Both the position numbers and the translations under genes were made by a program. The notes beneath the pieces are model-generated. The model saw only the letters and a list, made by a program, of their open reading frames with translations, searched no databases and had not been told where the DNA came from. Positions 54,262 to 64,000 of a stretch of 64,000 nt of DNA are shown here, piece by piece (the first letter of the stretch is position 1; each line of letters begins with the position of its first letter). The stretch lies in assembly GCA_963555705.1 (NCBI GenBank), contig OY743180.1, forward strand, positions 41,014,129-41,078,128, in the 5' to 3' direction. Origin of the DNA: Ligustrum vulgare. Taxonomy: Eukaryota > Streptophyta > Magnoliopsida > Lamiales > Oleaceae.

Positions 54262-54297
54262 CACCTTGAGGGAAGGTGAATTTTGGGGGCGGAGTAA
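54262..54297 (+). other. Polypurine-tract region of the plus-strand gypsy element
   Basis: CTTGAGGGAAGGTGAA followed by TTTTGGGGGCGGAG lies directly before the 3' LTR. CCTTGAGG-AAGGT and a G-rich stretch commonly close Ty3/gypsy interiors. Confidence 0.6.
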
Positions 54298-54641
54298 GGA
54301 TAGGCGGCCACCAGTTCAACTCAAATATATTAGATGCAAGAAAAAAGAAGGGCATAAAAGGAAAAATGAACTGGAGGCATTCATTAGCACATGAAGCAAC
54401 GTGTTACAATTATAAATAGACACAGAAAGAAAGGGAAAGGGGGGAGTTGGAGAGAAGTATATGGGAGAGCATTGGACCTCTTGAACGGACAAACTATCCT
54501 TAATTTTTTCTGTCATTGTTTACATTTCCAGTATTGTAATCACAAGAACTTCATTTCATTTTCTGTCAACTCCCTTTTCTTCATTGCTGGATTAGAAATT
54601 TGTTATCTGCAAAATAACACAAAAGTATTAGAATCCTAACA
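54298..54641 (+). repeat. 3' LTR of the plus-strand gypsy element
   Basis: It begins GGATAGGC (TG mutated to GG) and ends AATCCTAACA. It matches 38068-38476 over nearly its whole length, apart from a deletion of about 65 bp and scattered changes. Confidence 0.75.
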
Positions 54642-54969
54642 CGATGTTTGTAAGAGAAAAGGGAAAAAGTGAGGGGGGGACGGATAAGACTTGTGAGAGG
54701 GTTTTGGGTGTGGTGTGGCTTTTGACGACGTGTGTGTGTGAACCAATGAGTGATAAGCAACCTGATTGTCCTCACTATTAATGTTAACCCTATTGTGGGA
54801 AGATCTGAGGCTCGGCTATTTAAGCCATAGGCTTGTATGGTTTCTAATCTTATTGTGCCTAAACTTAGTATTTTACAGTAGGCTTTGAGGAGATGTCATT
54901 GGATGTCAACAAAGCAACATGATACAATGCTTTAATCCACAATGAAACATGGACACTTTTCCCTCAGCC

Positions 54970-55745
54970 AATTGATAAGAAAATTTATTGGCTGTTAGTG
55001 GATTTTTAGAATTAAAAGGAATCCCGATGGCTCTATTTCCAGACTTAAGGCTTATCTGGCCTGGTCGATAAAGGATTTATTTGACTTTATTGGAACATGT
55101 TGCCCAGTTTTCAAGCTGGCTACCATCAGGGTTATCTTGAACATTGCTTTAGCTCGAAACTGGTATGTCAGTCATCTTGATGTGAAAAACACATTTTTAA
55201 ATTACAATCTAAGGGGTTTGGAATTCATCGAGGTTCCCAGCAGCTTGTTTGCAAACTTAACAAGGCATCATATATGTTGACTTTGAAACATCCACGGTCT
55301 TGTTTTGATGAGCTCAGGTCTCCCAATTTCATATTGGTTCCACTCCAAATCTGATCAGTCACTTTATGTATGGTTTTCTACCACTTACCATGTCTATCTA
55401 CTTATTTATGTCGATGACATGCTAATTACTTGCAAGAACGCTTCTGAAGTTTAAGACCTCATTTATCATCTAAATAATAGAAATTTTCCTTGAAAAATCT
55501 AGGTCCTCTTGGTTATTTCTTGGAATTGAAGTGAGTTACACCACCATAGCTGGGGTGTTACTTTCTCAGCATAAATACATTGATGATTTGTTAGTTAGGG
55601 CCAAGATGTCTGGTGCTATAATGCTCTTCCAACACCTATGGTTATAGTCCACAATCAAGTGCTTATCAGAGTGTGTCGTTTGAAAATTCTAATCTCTACC
55701 GCATTATTGTGGGGTCCTTACTTTTTTATTGTCACCAAACCAGAT
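54970..55745 (+). pseudogene. Ty1/copia reverse transcriptase relic
   Basis: Across three frames it encodes, in order, FRIKRNPDGSISRLKAYL, ATIRVILNIALARNWYVS, LDVKNTFLN, FVCKLNKA-like sequence, YLLIYVDDMLITCKN (catalytic YVDD near 55407), LGYFLELEV and YRIIVGSLLFYC. This is the normal order of copia RT into RNase H. Stops and frameshifts are frequent. No LTRs could be tied to it, and it is not part of the SIRE-like element. Confidence 0.75.
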
Positions 55746-55933
55746 AAAAATAAAATCTTTGGCCTCTCGTTCCTGGCTTCCTACCGAGATTTTCCTACAT
55801 TCCCAGAGAGAATTTATTGTTCATATATGTATAACTCCAAGACTGGGCAAGTCCCAAACTGCAAATGCTTGAGATTCCCAAGACTCGCCAGCTGGTGAGA
55901 TTGCAGCTTCCAAGGTCAAGTAATCGAAGAGTA

Positions 55934-58200
55934 TAGCGACCCAGAATTTTTACGCAATTTTATAATTATTTTAATATTTAGAAAATTGTGTCGCTACTAT
56001 TTCACTCATTGTTTTGAAATTAACGCCGCGACGGATTCGTCTAGCCAAGTCAAGAAATATCGAATTTGTTCGATTTTAAATTAAAATCCGAATTTCTAAA
56101 ATTATGTTATATTAATTATTTATTCAAAGTATTATTTTCAAAATCATTTTGAATTCCAAATTTATTAAAATATCTCAATTTTCCTTATTCAAATTATTTC
56201 AAGTCCAAATACGTAATTAAATTTTTATCCCAAAATTTATTTATTCTCAAATGTATTTTCAGTCCAAAATTATATCAGTTTTAAATACGTTTTCAAATCA
56301 AAGTTAGTCCAATATTTATCATAATCAAAATTTTACATAACTAATTCTACACCAATTTTCCATCTACAAATCATCATTTTGTCTAAACACTTTACACCAT
56401 TTTCTATTTCATATTCTACCTAATTCTACACTATCCTATTCTATAATACCTAATCAATACATATATTTCTCCTATCCCCATCACAACCCACGATTTCCCC
56501 AAACCATCTTCCACCAATCCATTTCTTTTCTATTTCTTTTTCTACTTTTGCACCTAATATTCTCCAACATCAATTAGCATTTCTTTACACCTCATTTCCA
56601 CCCCTCCAATTATGATGTTTTCCACCCTCTCACATCACCTAACTCTCCACTATCTTTCTTAATTGGCTAATAAAACACAATATATTCACCTCCATATACA
56701 GCTATCAACTTAGCACTCATCACAATCACCACCGAGCATCACCAAATTCATACAAACACCACCATAGAACCATTTCAGAATCAACAATCATCACCTCAAC
56801 CAACACTGCCTCTGCCATTTCCAATTCAATCCATCTCCAGCTCCAACTACCATATCACAAATATATTCCCAGCAACCTCGTTTATTCTCATCACCAGCCA
56901 CGGTACATACCTCCATATTCAATCACATTATCACTGCCAAACCAGTTCAATGTCATGGCTTCACAGCCATCTCTGTTGCCGATCGAATCAATTTCACAAC
57001 CATTGTCCTAATGCGAGATTTCAACCACAATATATTTCAATCCAAATCAAATTTTACAACTAAACTTCAATATCCAATCTGCAAATCAAGCCAGCCTCTT
57101 CTCAGATTCCTCCACTTCAGCTACCAATACCATCACTGCCGAATCACCAAACATTGCAGCCATCACCAAATTCATCATCATCAATCAGCACCACCATTCA
57201 CAGCCAACAGAACCACCATTTTCAACCCATTTCCACCCACGAACCAACATCAATCCATTTCCACCACTCTGCCTCCTTCCAGGATCGATCACACAATAGC
57301 CACCATCACAGTTCACTACCCTCACTCACCATCATCAGATTTTCATCCTCTGCTACAATCACCATAACCACCTACTGCAACCAACCAACCTCCATCAATC
57401 ACCTACGCTCCAAAACCATCACAATCAGCTCCATCACTGCCAAGAGCTAAACCGAGATTTACAACCAACCTTCACTTCCATTTTCAGAAACCAACCACTG
57501 CAGCTCCCTCCTCAATCCATTCAACCAACCAAGAACTGCCACTCGAAGCCGTCACTGCCAACTTCAATCCCCACCAAATCAAACCCAAACCCATGATAGA
57601 CAAGCCAAGACTTACCTTCGACCAACACCGGAATTGTAGCCGGAGAAATCACGACCTAAACCGCGAACTCTAACCTCGGTTTCACTGTGAATTAGCAGCC
57701 CAAATCGTACCCTTCCTACTACCAATACCTTTCCCTTGTCACCGCCACCTTGTGCCGGCGTAGCGCCGGAAAATCCCCGGTGAAAGACCGGATTTCGCCA
57801 TCGCCTTCCTACGCCTCTCGCACAGTCGCCCTAATTGTCTGAGAGGAGAAATCGTGTCGTGAGAGAGTGAGTTGAGAGAGAGAAAACAGATCTGAATATA
57901 TATTTTACTTTCGAATATTTCAACTTTGGTCCCTATAGTTTAAATTTGTTTCAAATCAGTCCCTGACATTTTAAAAGGTTTTATTTCAGTCCTTTCAGCT
58001 TTTAAACTTATCAATTTCAGCCCTTAAGTTTTAAATCCCAACTTTTGAAAGTATTCATTTTAATCCCTCAACTTTCAAAGTATCTATTTTAGTCCCTGAA
58101 CTTTCAAAATTATTCATTTTAGTCCCTCAACTTTCAAAACATCAATTTTAGTCCTCAAATTATAATTTATCATTTTGAACTATATATTCGATATACTAAA
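55934..58200 (-). mobile_element. Tekay-like LTR fragment, cut by the assembly gap
   Basis: The left end TATAGCGACCCAGAATTTTT resembles the TGTAACGACCCAGAATTTTT end at 742. GCCGCGACGGATTCG and the long CA/CT-rich stretch followed by CGCCGGAAAATCCCCGG and a run of 'TTTAGTCCCTCAACTTTCAAA' phrases resemble the inverted plan of the solo LTR at 7262-10196. Open frames at 57011-57450 are His/Ser/Pro-rich low complexity and not genes. The right end disappears in the N run. Confidence 0.45.
57925..58165 (+). repeat. Tandem phrases of about 33 bp (TTTTAGTCCCTCAACTTTCAAA)
   Basis: About seven imperfect copies in a row, the last four clearest (from 58045). They contain no coding potential. Confidence 0.8.
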
Positions 58201-58400
58201 NNNNNNNNNNNNNNNNNNNNNNNNNNNNNNNNNNNNNNNNNNNNNNNNNNNNNNNNNNNNNNNNNNNNNNNNNNNNNNNNNNNNNNNNNNNNNNNNNNNN
58301 NNNNNNNNNNNNNNNNNNNNNNNNNNNNNNNNNNNNNNNNNNNNNNNNNNNNNNNNNNNNNNNNNNNNNNNNNNNNNNNNNNNNNNNNNNNNNNNNNNNN
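58201..58400. other. Assembly gap (200 N)
   Basis: Exactly 200 Ns. The RT frame on the right does not continue on the left, so the gap hides the rest of pol and a junction of unknown size. Confidence 1.
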
Positions 58401-58940
58401 AATGAATGCACGCAAAACATAGTTCATTAATCTCATAAAAGTGGTTGGTGCATTAGTGAGACCGAATGGCATAACCAACCACTCATATAAACCATATTTA
58501 GTTTTAAAAGTAGTTTTCCATTCATATCCTTCTCTCATCCTAATTTGGTGGTATCCACTCCTCAAATCAATTTTGCTAAAAATGCAAGAACCATGCAATT
58601 CATCTAGCATATCATCTAACCTAGGAATGGGGTGTCGATACTTTACCATTATGTTGTTAATGGTTCGGAAATCGACGCACATTCTAAGGTTCCATCCTTC
58701 TTGGGCACTAGTAGCACGGGGAACAACACAAGGACTCATGCTCTCACGAACATATCCTTTGCTCATCAACTTCTCAACTTGTTTTTGGAGTTCCTTGGTC
58801 TCTTCCGGATTGCTTCGGTACGCCGGTCTATTTGGAATGAAGGCTCCGGGAATGAAATCAATTTGGTGCTCGATGCCCCTAATGGGTGGAAGTCCACTAG
58901 GCATCTCCTCCGGGAAGACATCTTCGAACTCCATCAACAA
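58401..58940 (-). pseudogene. Gypsy reverse transcriptase, N-terminal part
   Basis: The frame reads FEDVFPEEMPSGLPPIRG, RMCVDFRTINNIMVKYRHPI, FSKIDLRSGYHQIRM and VMPFGLTNAPTTFMRLMNY up to the gap. These are RT motifs before the catalytic YxDD, which would fall in the N run. The KKDGSWRM-type segment is altered (ATSAQEGWNLRM), indicating a local frameshift. Confidence 0.8.
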
Positions 58941-59167
58941 AGAAGTAGTAAAGTGGGGAGGGAAGTGTGAGGTTCATCAAGTGTAAGGAGAGACTCCTTA
59001 TACACCATCAAAAGAATGGAATGATTTTATTTTAATGCTCTCTCCACATCACCTTTACTAGCATAAAAATTAATTTTTTTTTTTCATCATCTTTTACCCT
59101 CTTTCTTTTTTCTTTCACCCCCCTCATTTTTTTCACTACTTTTCTCCCCCCCCCTTTTTTTTTTTTT

Positions 59168-60984
59168 TTACTTTCTTTTTGTGCCCCACTCAACTCCAAT
59201 TTTTTTTCTTCTTTCTTTTTCCTCCTCCTCCCTCTTGAGTTTCAATTGGTCTTTATAGACTTCTTCTGGACTCAAAGGTAGGAGTGTTACGGGCTTCCCA
59301 TTCATTTGGAAGCTATACCTATTTTTCCTACCATCATGCAATACTCTCCTATCATATTGCAATGGCCTATCCAATAATATATGTGTAGCTTGCATGAGAA
59401 CCACATCACAAAGTACTTGATCTTAATATGTCTCAATGTTGAAAGTAAGTAGTACTTGCTTGCTTACCTTCAACTCACCATAATCACTCAACCATTGTAG
59501 CTTATAAGGACTAGGATGTGGCATTAAAGGTAATTCCAACCTCTCTACCATACTAGTGCTAGCTACATTGGTGCAACTTCCCCCATCAATGATGAGACTA
59601 CAAGCTTTGTCCCTCACAAGACTCCTAGTGTGAAAAATATTCTCCCTTTGCTTAGCCGCCTCATCCACCTTAGTTTGGGTGTTGAGAGATCTAATGGTGA
59701 CTAAAGACTTGGGTGGACTAACAACTCCCTCCACCTCTTCTTCCCTGCCATAACTATCTCCTCCACATTGCACTCTCTCTTCGTCCTCTTCATCTTCCGA
59801 GTACCACTCCCCATTTTTAATAAACATCACTCTATTGTTAGGGCACTCTTGAGAAGAATGCCCCCGTCCTCTACATTTGAAGCATTCAATATCCCGACTC
59901 CTATAAGCAGTAGGAATAACCTTTGGTTTATCCTTGACGAAACCAACTTCCTTCCCCTTGGAGGTTTCAATATTGCCTTTAAGTGGTGTTTTATCAACAT
60001 TTTCACTCCCCCACTTAGACCTCCAATTGGAACTAGGACACCCCAAAATTTTTTCTTGTCCCTTCTTTTTAATTGTTCCTTCTTTTTCAATTGAACCTCC
60101 ACTTTAATAGCCATGTGTACCAACTTCTCCATCTCCACATAATGGTGTAATTCCACCACATTGGCTATCTCCATATTCAATCCACTCATAAATCGAGCCA
60201 TAGTGGCTTCTCTATCCTCCTCTATGTTAGCTCTCATCAAGGCCTTCTCCAACTCCTTGTAATAATCTTCAACCCCTTTAGTTCCTTGAATAAAGGTTTG
60301 TAGTCTTTGATAGAGCCCCCTATAGTAGTAACTTGGTACAAATCTTTTCCTCATAAGACTCTTCAATTCATCCCAAGTATCCACACTACCTTCTAGATTC
60401 CTTCTCCTAGTGAGCAATAAATTATCCCACCAAGCTAAGGCATAGTCGGTAAACTCCACTGCCGCTAACTTAACCTTTTTATCCTCGGAGTACCTATGAC
60501 ATTCAAAAATCAATTCCATTTTCCTTTCCCATTCTAAGTAGGCATCCGGATCACTCTTCCCATTGGAAAGAAGGAATTTTCATCTTTATACTTCCAAGAT
60601 TACCATCCACTCCATCCCTACCCCTAGGGTTCCTCCCATGACCTCGACCAAGTCCCTCACATTCCTACCTCCTCTATTCCTACACATGTTCCAATTTTGG
60701 CCACTACCCCCTTCACTCTCCAATTCATCATCATCAACATCATCCTCATACTCATCTCTAGACCTTCTCCTATCACCCCTCCTAACATTATCATCCCTTG
60801 GGAGTGGAGCTTCCCTCCTAGTCTCCAACCTCGCTAATCTCCCCTCCAATCTTCCCCCCATATCCGCCATGGTAACCGTGAGAGCTTGGATCATATCCCT
60901 CAACTCTTGAGTTTGTGTATTAGAATCTTGTCCACTTGAAGTATGTGTATTAGCCATGGAGTGTAAGTGCGCAAGTGTCCTCAC
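59168..60984 (-). pseudogene. Gypsy gag-protease, frameshifted
   Basis: Frames 60586-60984 (start MRTLAHLHSMANTHTSS), 59827-60519 (gag core: VEFTDYALAWWDNL, DREATMARFMSGLN), 59423-60046 (zinc knuckle CFKCRGRGHSSQEC and protease IDGGSCTNVAST) and 59168-59404 (linker ILLDRPLQYDRRVLHDG) form one protein broken by at least three frameshifts. Gag similarity to 22474-24117 is strong by eye across the core. A low-complexity lysine/arginine-rich region precedes RT. Confidence 0.8.
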
Positions 60985-61594
60985 AAAATAATTTTTGCTC
61001 GTGTTTCACTCAATTAGGCTTTTTCCCTCTAATGAGCTCACGACTCTTGCCTTTTACCACTCCTCACTTTCTTACCCAAACTCTCCAAGGAACGTAATTC
61101 AACTAAATTGAGAATTCAATTCTTGTGTAGCACAAATTCCACAAAAAACAAAGGAAGCAAAGGAAGGATTGACATAATAGCAAGTAGAATTTAGTTACTT
61201 GCTATTATACAAGAAAGTAAGGAGTTGAACTTGATCAACAAGATTTTCAAGGGTATAGTCACAATAAGCTTGATGTAAGACACAACGAATTCAACTAGGA
61301 ATGTGTTTGTTAAATGAAAGGTAGGATTCAATATGAAAACACTCTTGAAACATTTTGTCAAACACTTAGGATGCAAACTTGAATAGTTTAGGATTTTCAA
61401 GTGTTTGTTCAAATGTAACCCCACAACTTTTCAAATTGATAATAACAACAATGCCCAATATGTAGGAATCATGAAATACTCATGGGCATACACAATTTCC
61501 AAATTTTTCTCAATTTTCGTTGTTTTTTTTTTTTTTTTTTTTTTGTAACAAGAACAAGAAATGTAAAGATAGAACTACCAATTTTTAGAGCCAA

Positions 61595-61606
61595 ACTCTG
61601 ATACCA
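61595..61606 (-). other. Primer-binding site (initiator tRNA-Met)
   Basis: Minus-strand TGGTATCAGAGT is two bases from the LTR end at 61609. One base at its end differs from the copy at 24527-24538. Confidence 0.75.
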
Positions 61607-61608
61607 AA

Positions 61609-62343
61609 TGATACGAACCCCCTTGGTGTTTAAACCAAAAATTCTAACAATCAATTTTGTATCAACCCAAGAAAGCTAAAAATGGTAAAAATTGATGATC
61701 TTGACCCAAGTTTAACTCAACCAAAATTTTAAGAAAGATGAACCCTAACCCAATGGAGAGATTAAGACAAATACCAAGATATTGTGGAATAAACAACAAC
61801 AAATACACAAGATAAATTCTCAATATATAAGTTGAAGAAAATCTCAAGATTAGTTACAAGTAAAGAAAGGATTTTACCTCTCTAAAAGCTCTCCAATGGA
61901 GTGTTCTCATGTGCCAAAATTGAAAATTAGGGTTGGAGACATTTACAATATGTATACAAAGTTGAAACAAAAAGTTTGAGAAATTGTACAAAAAACCCCG
62001 CTTCTATGATTCGGGAACTTTCGGTCAACCGAAACTATTTCGGTTGAACACCTGGTTGACCGAAATGGCATTTTCGGTTGTACAAAGCTCAGCCGAACCC
62101 GACTGAGGCTACCTCCAAAATCTCTGCAGAGTTTTGGTCGACCAGAGTGATTTTCGATCGACCGAAATGTCCTGAACTTCCAAAATTAAGCAATTGACCT
62201 CAATTTTGCTCTCTTCCAAGTGGACTTGATTTCGGAGCTTGAAAATAAGTCCTGCCATCGACTCTTTGGCCTTGGATCTTGTCATAGGCCCCACTGGTAT
62301 TCTTATCGAGGGTTGACTTGTTTGACTTCCTTGATTCTCATCA
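61609..62343 (-). repeat. 5' LTR of the minus-strand gypsy element
   Basis: On the minus strand it runs TGATGAGAATC to GGGTTCGTATCA, 735 bp. It opens with a reading frame ending in GPMTRSKAKESMAGL (62109-62294), the same pol-tail type as in 1196-2502. It has a cluster of CGGTCGACCG-type palindromes at 62018-62165. Confidence 0.7.
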
Positions 62344-62499
62344 GTTGTGCTGTGTGGTCACTAGTGGTTGTGTGACGATGGTCACTGATTGTCATTGGTA
62401 GTTGCGTGGTCACTAGTGGTTGCGTGGTCGTGCAGTGATCACACTGGTGGTTGTGTACAGTGTGAGGAGGTGGTGGGGTGGTAGGGGCAGTCACAAGGT
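62344..62499 (+). repeat. GTGGTCACTAGTGGTTG-type repeats
   Basis: At least three imperfect copies of TGCGTGGTCACTAGTGGTTG occur next to the LTR. Non-coding. Confidence 0.6.
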
Positions 62500-62930
62500 C
62501 ACGGTCACACTTCAAAATGTTCAAGTCACAAGTCACATTTGATGCACTAGTTCACATGTCACACTATACATGTTGAGTCACATTTGATGCATTAGGTCAC
62601 ATATTACAATTGATGCATTTGATGATTTAGGTCACATACCAAAATTTGATGCATTAGGCACGGGTCACACTTTAAATATTCAGGTCACATACAAGAGTTG
62701 ATGCATTGAATCACAAGTCACACTACACATGTCCAAGTCACATTTGATGCATTAGGTCACATGTCACATATGACGCCTTAGGTCACAAGTCACATATGAC
62801 TCCTTAGTCATAGGTCACAAATGGCGCATTAGGTCACATGTTAAAAATGTTCAAGTCTTCTTCTTCCAGATGGCGCATTAGGTCACATGTTCAAAAATGT
62901 TCGAGTCTTCTTTTTCTTCTGGATGATTAG
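62500..62930 (+). repeat. Imperfect tandem array with TTTGATGCATTAGGTCACA units
   Basis: About fifteen variants of GATGCATTAGGTCACATG and AAGTCACA alternate over 430 bp. The last two units (from 62821) are longer and include TTCAAGTCTTCTTCTTC. No ORF. Confidence 0.75.
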
Positions 62931-62934
62931 GTCG

Positions 62935-63135
62935 GAGACGGTGGTGGCGGTGGCGGTGGCGATGAGTCGAAGGTCACGTAGGAGGTGGTGACAGTGATGA
63001 CGTGGTGGTTGGTAGTGATGGTGACGGCGGTGGTTGGTGGTGGTGGACGTGGAGGTGGTGATTGTTGTTGTTGGTGGTGGTGGTGATGAAAGTGGAGGTG
63101 GAGGTGGTGGTTGGTGGTGGGGGAGGTGCAAACCA
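62935..63135 (+). repeat. GGTGGT/GGTGAT-rich low-complexity tract
   Basis: Trinucleotide-like GGT, GGA and GAT repeats on the plus strand. The Pro/Thr/His-rich frames on the minus strand are a by-product. Confidence 0.85.
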
Positions 63136-63199
63136 TTTACAGATTTGAATTGGGTGTGGGGTGGGTAAGTGGGGTGAGGTGGGGTGGGTGGTTTATATA

Positions 63200-63499
63200 A
63201 TATATTAATTATTTTATTTACAACCTGATTTTTGGAGTTTTAAACTTATTTCCTTACCTTTAAAATGTGGTATTGTAACCACATGATTTGTGTACTTATC
63301 CCTTATTAATATTAAAAGTGATTTGCATTTTTCACTAAACCGGGTCTTAATCCAATTTTTTGTCAAAACATTATAACATATACCGTTTTTATTTGTGCCC
63401 ATTTCCCATGCCTTGCAACAGTTACAACAATGATACTACTACATGTAGTGGGCAGTTACAACGCCCTTTTCTGTGCCCCTTAAAGCTTATCTCCACCGA
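63200..63499. other. AT-rich spacer, nothing recognised
   Basis: No gene or repeat could be supported before the MYB-like region. Confidence 0.4.
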
Positions 63500-64000
63500 C
63501 ATGTCCCTTCAGGAAGCTAAGTAGTTTGACCTCTTTAGTCGTGTTTCTCCTTCGACAGATTTTGATTCGTACAACTTCAAGCTGTTTGAAGAAAATGATG
63601 CTGGAATCATGCACAATTTCTTGATGGTTGATTCTTGAATTTCTAGGAGAGGAAATATTCGTTAATGGGAAATGGAACTTCTGATCATAATATTTTATCC
63701 TTATACTGCCATGAATATGATATCCTAAACTTCGCTGTTCTAGATGAGGAAAAATAATAGCAGTGACAGTAATAACACCACCATTGAGGATGAATCTGCA
63801 TCATCTAAAAGCTCCGGTCGAGCCTGGAGGAAGTCCAAATCATCCAAGGGGCAGTGGACTACTGAAGAAGACATGTAGAAGAAAAAATAATTTGATTTTA
63901 TTTTGTATATTTTATTTTTCAATAATTCATTAAAATTTGTATAATTTTCAGACTTTTGATCCATCTGGTGGAGAAGGATGCTGTTATGGATGGCAATATG
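63500..64000 (+). pseudogene. MYB-type transcription factor fragment (MYB64/MYB119-like R2 start)
   Basis: Exon segment 63744-63874 encodes a Ser/Asn-rich stretch and RAWRKSKSSKGQWTTEED. A GT-AG intron of 77 bp (63875-63951) then joins in frame to LLIHLVEKDAVMDGNM. KGQWT-EED-LL-LVE is the start of the first MYB repeat in plant MYB64/MYB98/MYB119-type proteins. Upstream coding-like stretches (FDSYNFKLFEENDAGIMHNF from about 63570; GNGTSDHNILSLYCHEYD from about 63665) are in other frames with stops between. The repeat loses its expected Trp after LVEK. The window ends inside it. Confidence 0.55.

Larger units (their letters stand above)
38068..54641 (+). mobile_element. Plus-strand gypsy element, mostly replaced by nested insertions
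   Basis: Two related LTRs (38068-38476 and 54298-54641) bracket 16 kb. A primer site follows the first and a polypurine-like stretch precedes the second. Flanking 5-mers are CAATG (38063-38067) and CGATG (54642-54646), a TSD with one mismatch. Only a damaged gag is recognisable inside. The rest is occupied by pararetroviral remnants, two LINEs and a hAT element, and pol is absent. It is the oldest layer of this block. Confidence 0.6.
58401..62343 (-). mobile_element. Minus-strand Ty3/gypsy chromovirus-like element, partial
   Basis: On the minus strand: 5' LTR (61609-62343), primer site, gag, protease and the start of RT, then the gap. Gag and the protease motif IDGGSCTNVAST match the gag-protease element at 21092-25400. 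The RT and linker (IRGIEHQIDFIPG, NRPAYRSNPEETKELQ) are of the kind seen in CRM-like chromoviruses. The 3' half and 3' LTR are not seen. Confidence 0.75.

Noticed and set aside
57011..57450. Two overlapping His/Ser/Pro-rich ORFs of about 100 codons
   Set aside because: Low-complexity CA/TC-rich sequence within an LTR-like region, open in more than one frame.
62883..63136. Pro/Thr/His-rich minus-strand ORFs
   Set aside because: By-product of the GGT/GGA repeat tract on the plus strand.
1..64000. tRNA or rRNA genes
   Set aside because: TGGTATCAGAG motifs are retroelement primer sites next to LTRs; no cloverleaf or rRNA-like sequence was seen.

Overview
The window is nuclear DNA of a flowering plant, most likely a eudicot. 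It is AT-rich, has plant-type retroelements from both LTR superfamilies, an L1-type LINE, a hAT transposon, an endogenous pararetrovirus fragment, GT-AG introns and long dinucleotide repeats. Nothing bacterial is present. I see no complete host gene; nearly everything assignable is transposable element (TE), much of it nested.

Layout. 1-7.26 kb: LTR and internal pieces of Ty3/gypsy elements, including a solo LTR (1196-2502) with a GTCAT target-site duplication (TSD) and a Tat/Ogre-like LTR (5127-6512) with internal sequence on both sides. 7.26-12.99 kb: a decayed minus-strand Tekay/Del-like gypsy element, split by a 2.9-kb solo LTR (7262-10196, TSD AAAAG) and a smaller one (10862-11684, TSD CTCTC). 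12.99-28.45 kb: a minus-strand SIRE/Maximus-like Ty1/copia element with a 3' LTR, an extra ORF after pol, and a broken pol and gag. It carries three insertions with perfect 5-bp TSDs: solo LTR 19405-20626 (GTATT), a complete gag-protease-only element 21092-25400 (AGAAC), and solo LTR 25487-27188 (GTAAC).

28.45-38.06 kb is the least TE-like part. It holds an unidentified 141-aa ORF, a palindrome-rich AT tract, a GGTTCGGTTC-type MITE, a 5'-UTR-like CT tract, two exons resembling VPS52, and one further first-exon candidate. 38.07-54.64 kb lies between two related LTRs of a plus-strand gypsy element with a near-TSD (CAATG/CGATG). Inside are a degraded gag, a 38-bp perfect foldback, caulimovirid movement-protein remnants, a full-length LINE with two long open frames and a 17-bp TSD (39594-46770), a second 5'-truncated LINE copy, and a decayed hAT transposon.

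54.64-64 kb has a copia reverse transcriptase relic, a Tekay-like LTR piece, a 200-N gap, a minus-strand gypsy element whose gag resembles that of the 21-25 kb element, satellite-like repeats, and the start of a frame-broken MYB-type gene at the edge.

The most striking pattern is that several unrelated LTR families carry clusters of family-specific GC-core palindromes (ACGGCCGT, CGGTCGACCG, GCGGCCGC-like) in otherwise AT-rich LTRs. All LTR and TSD boundaries were read by eye; family names rest on motif recognition without database searches.
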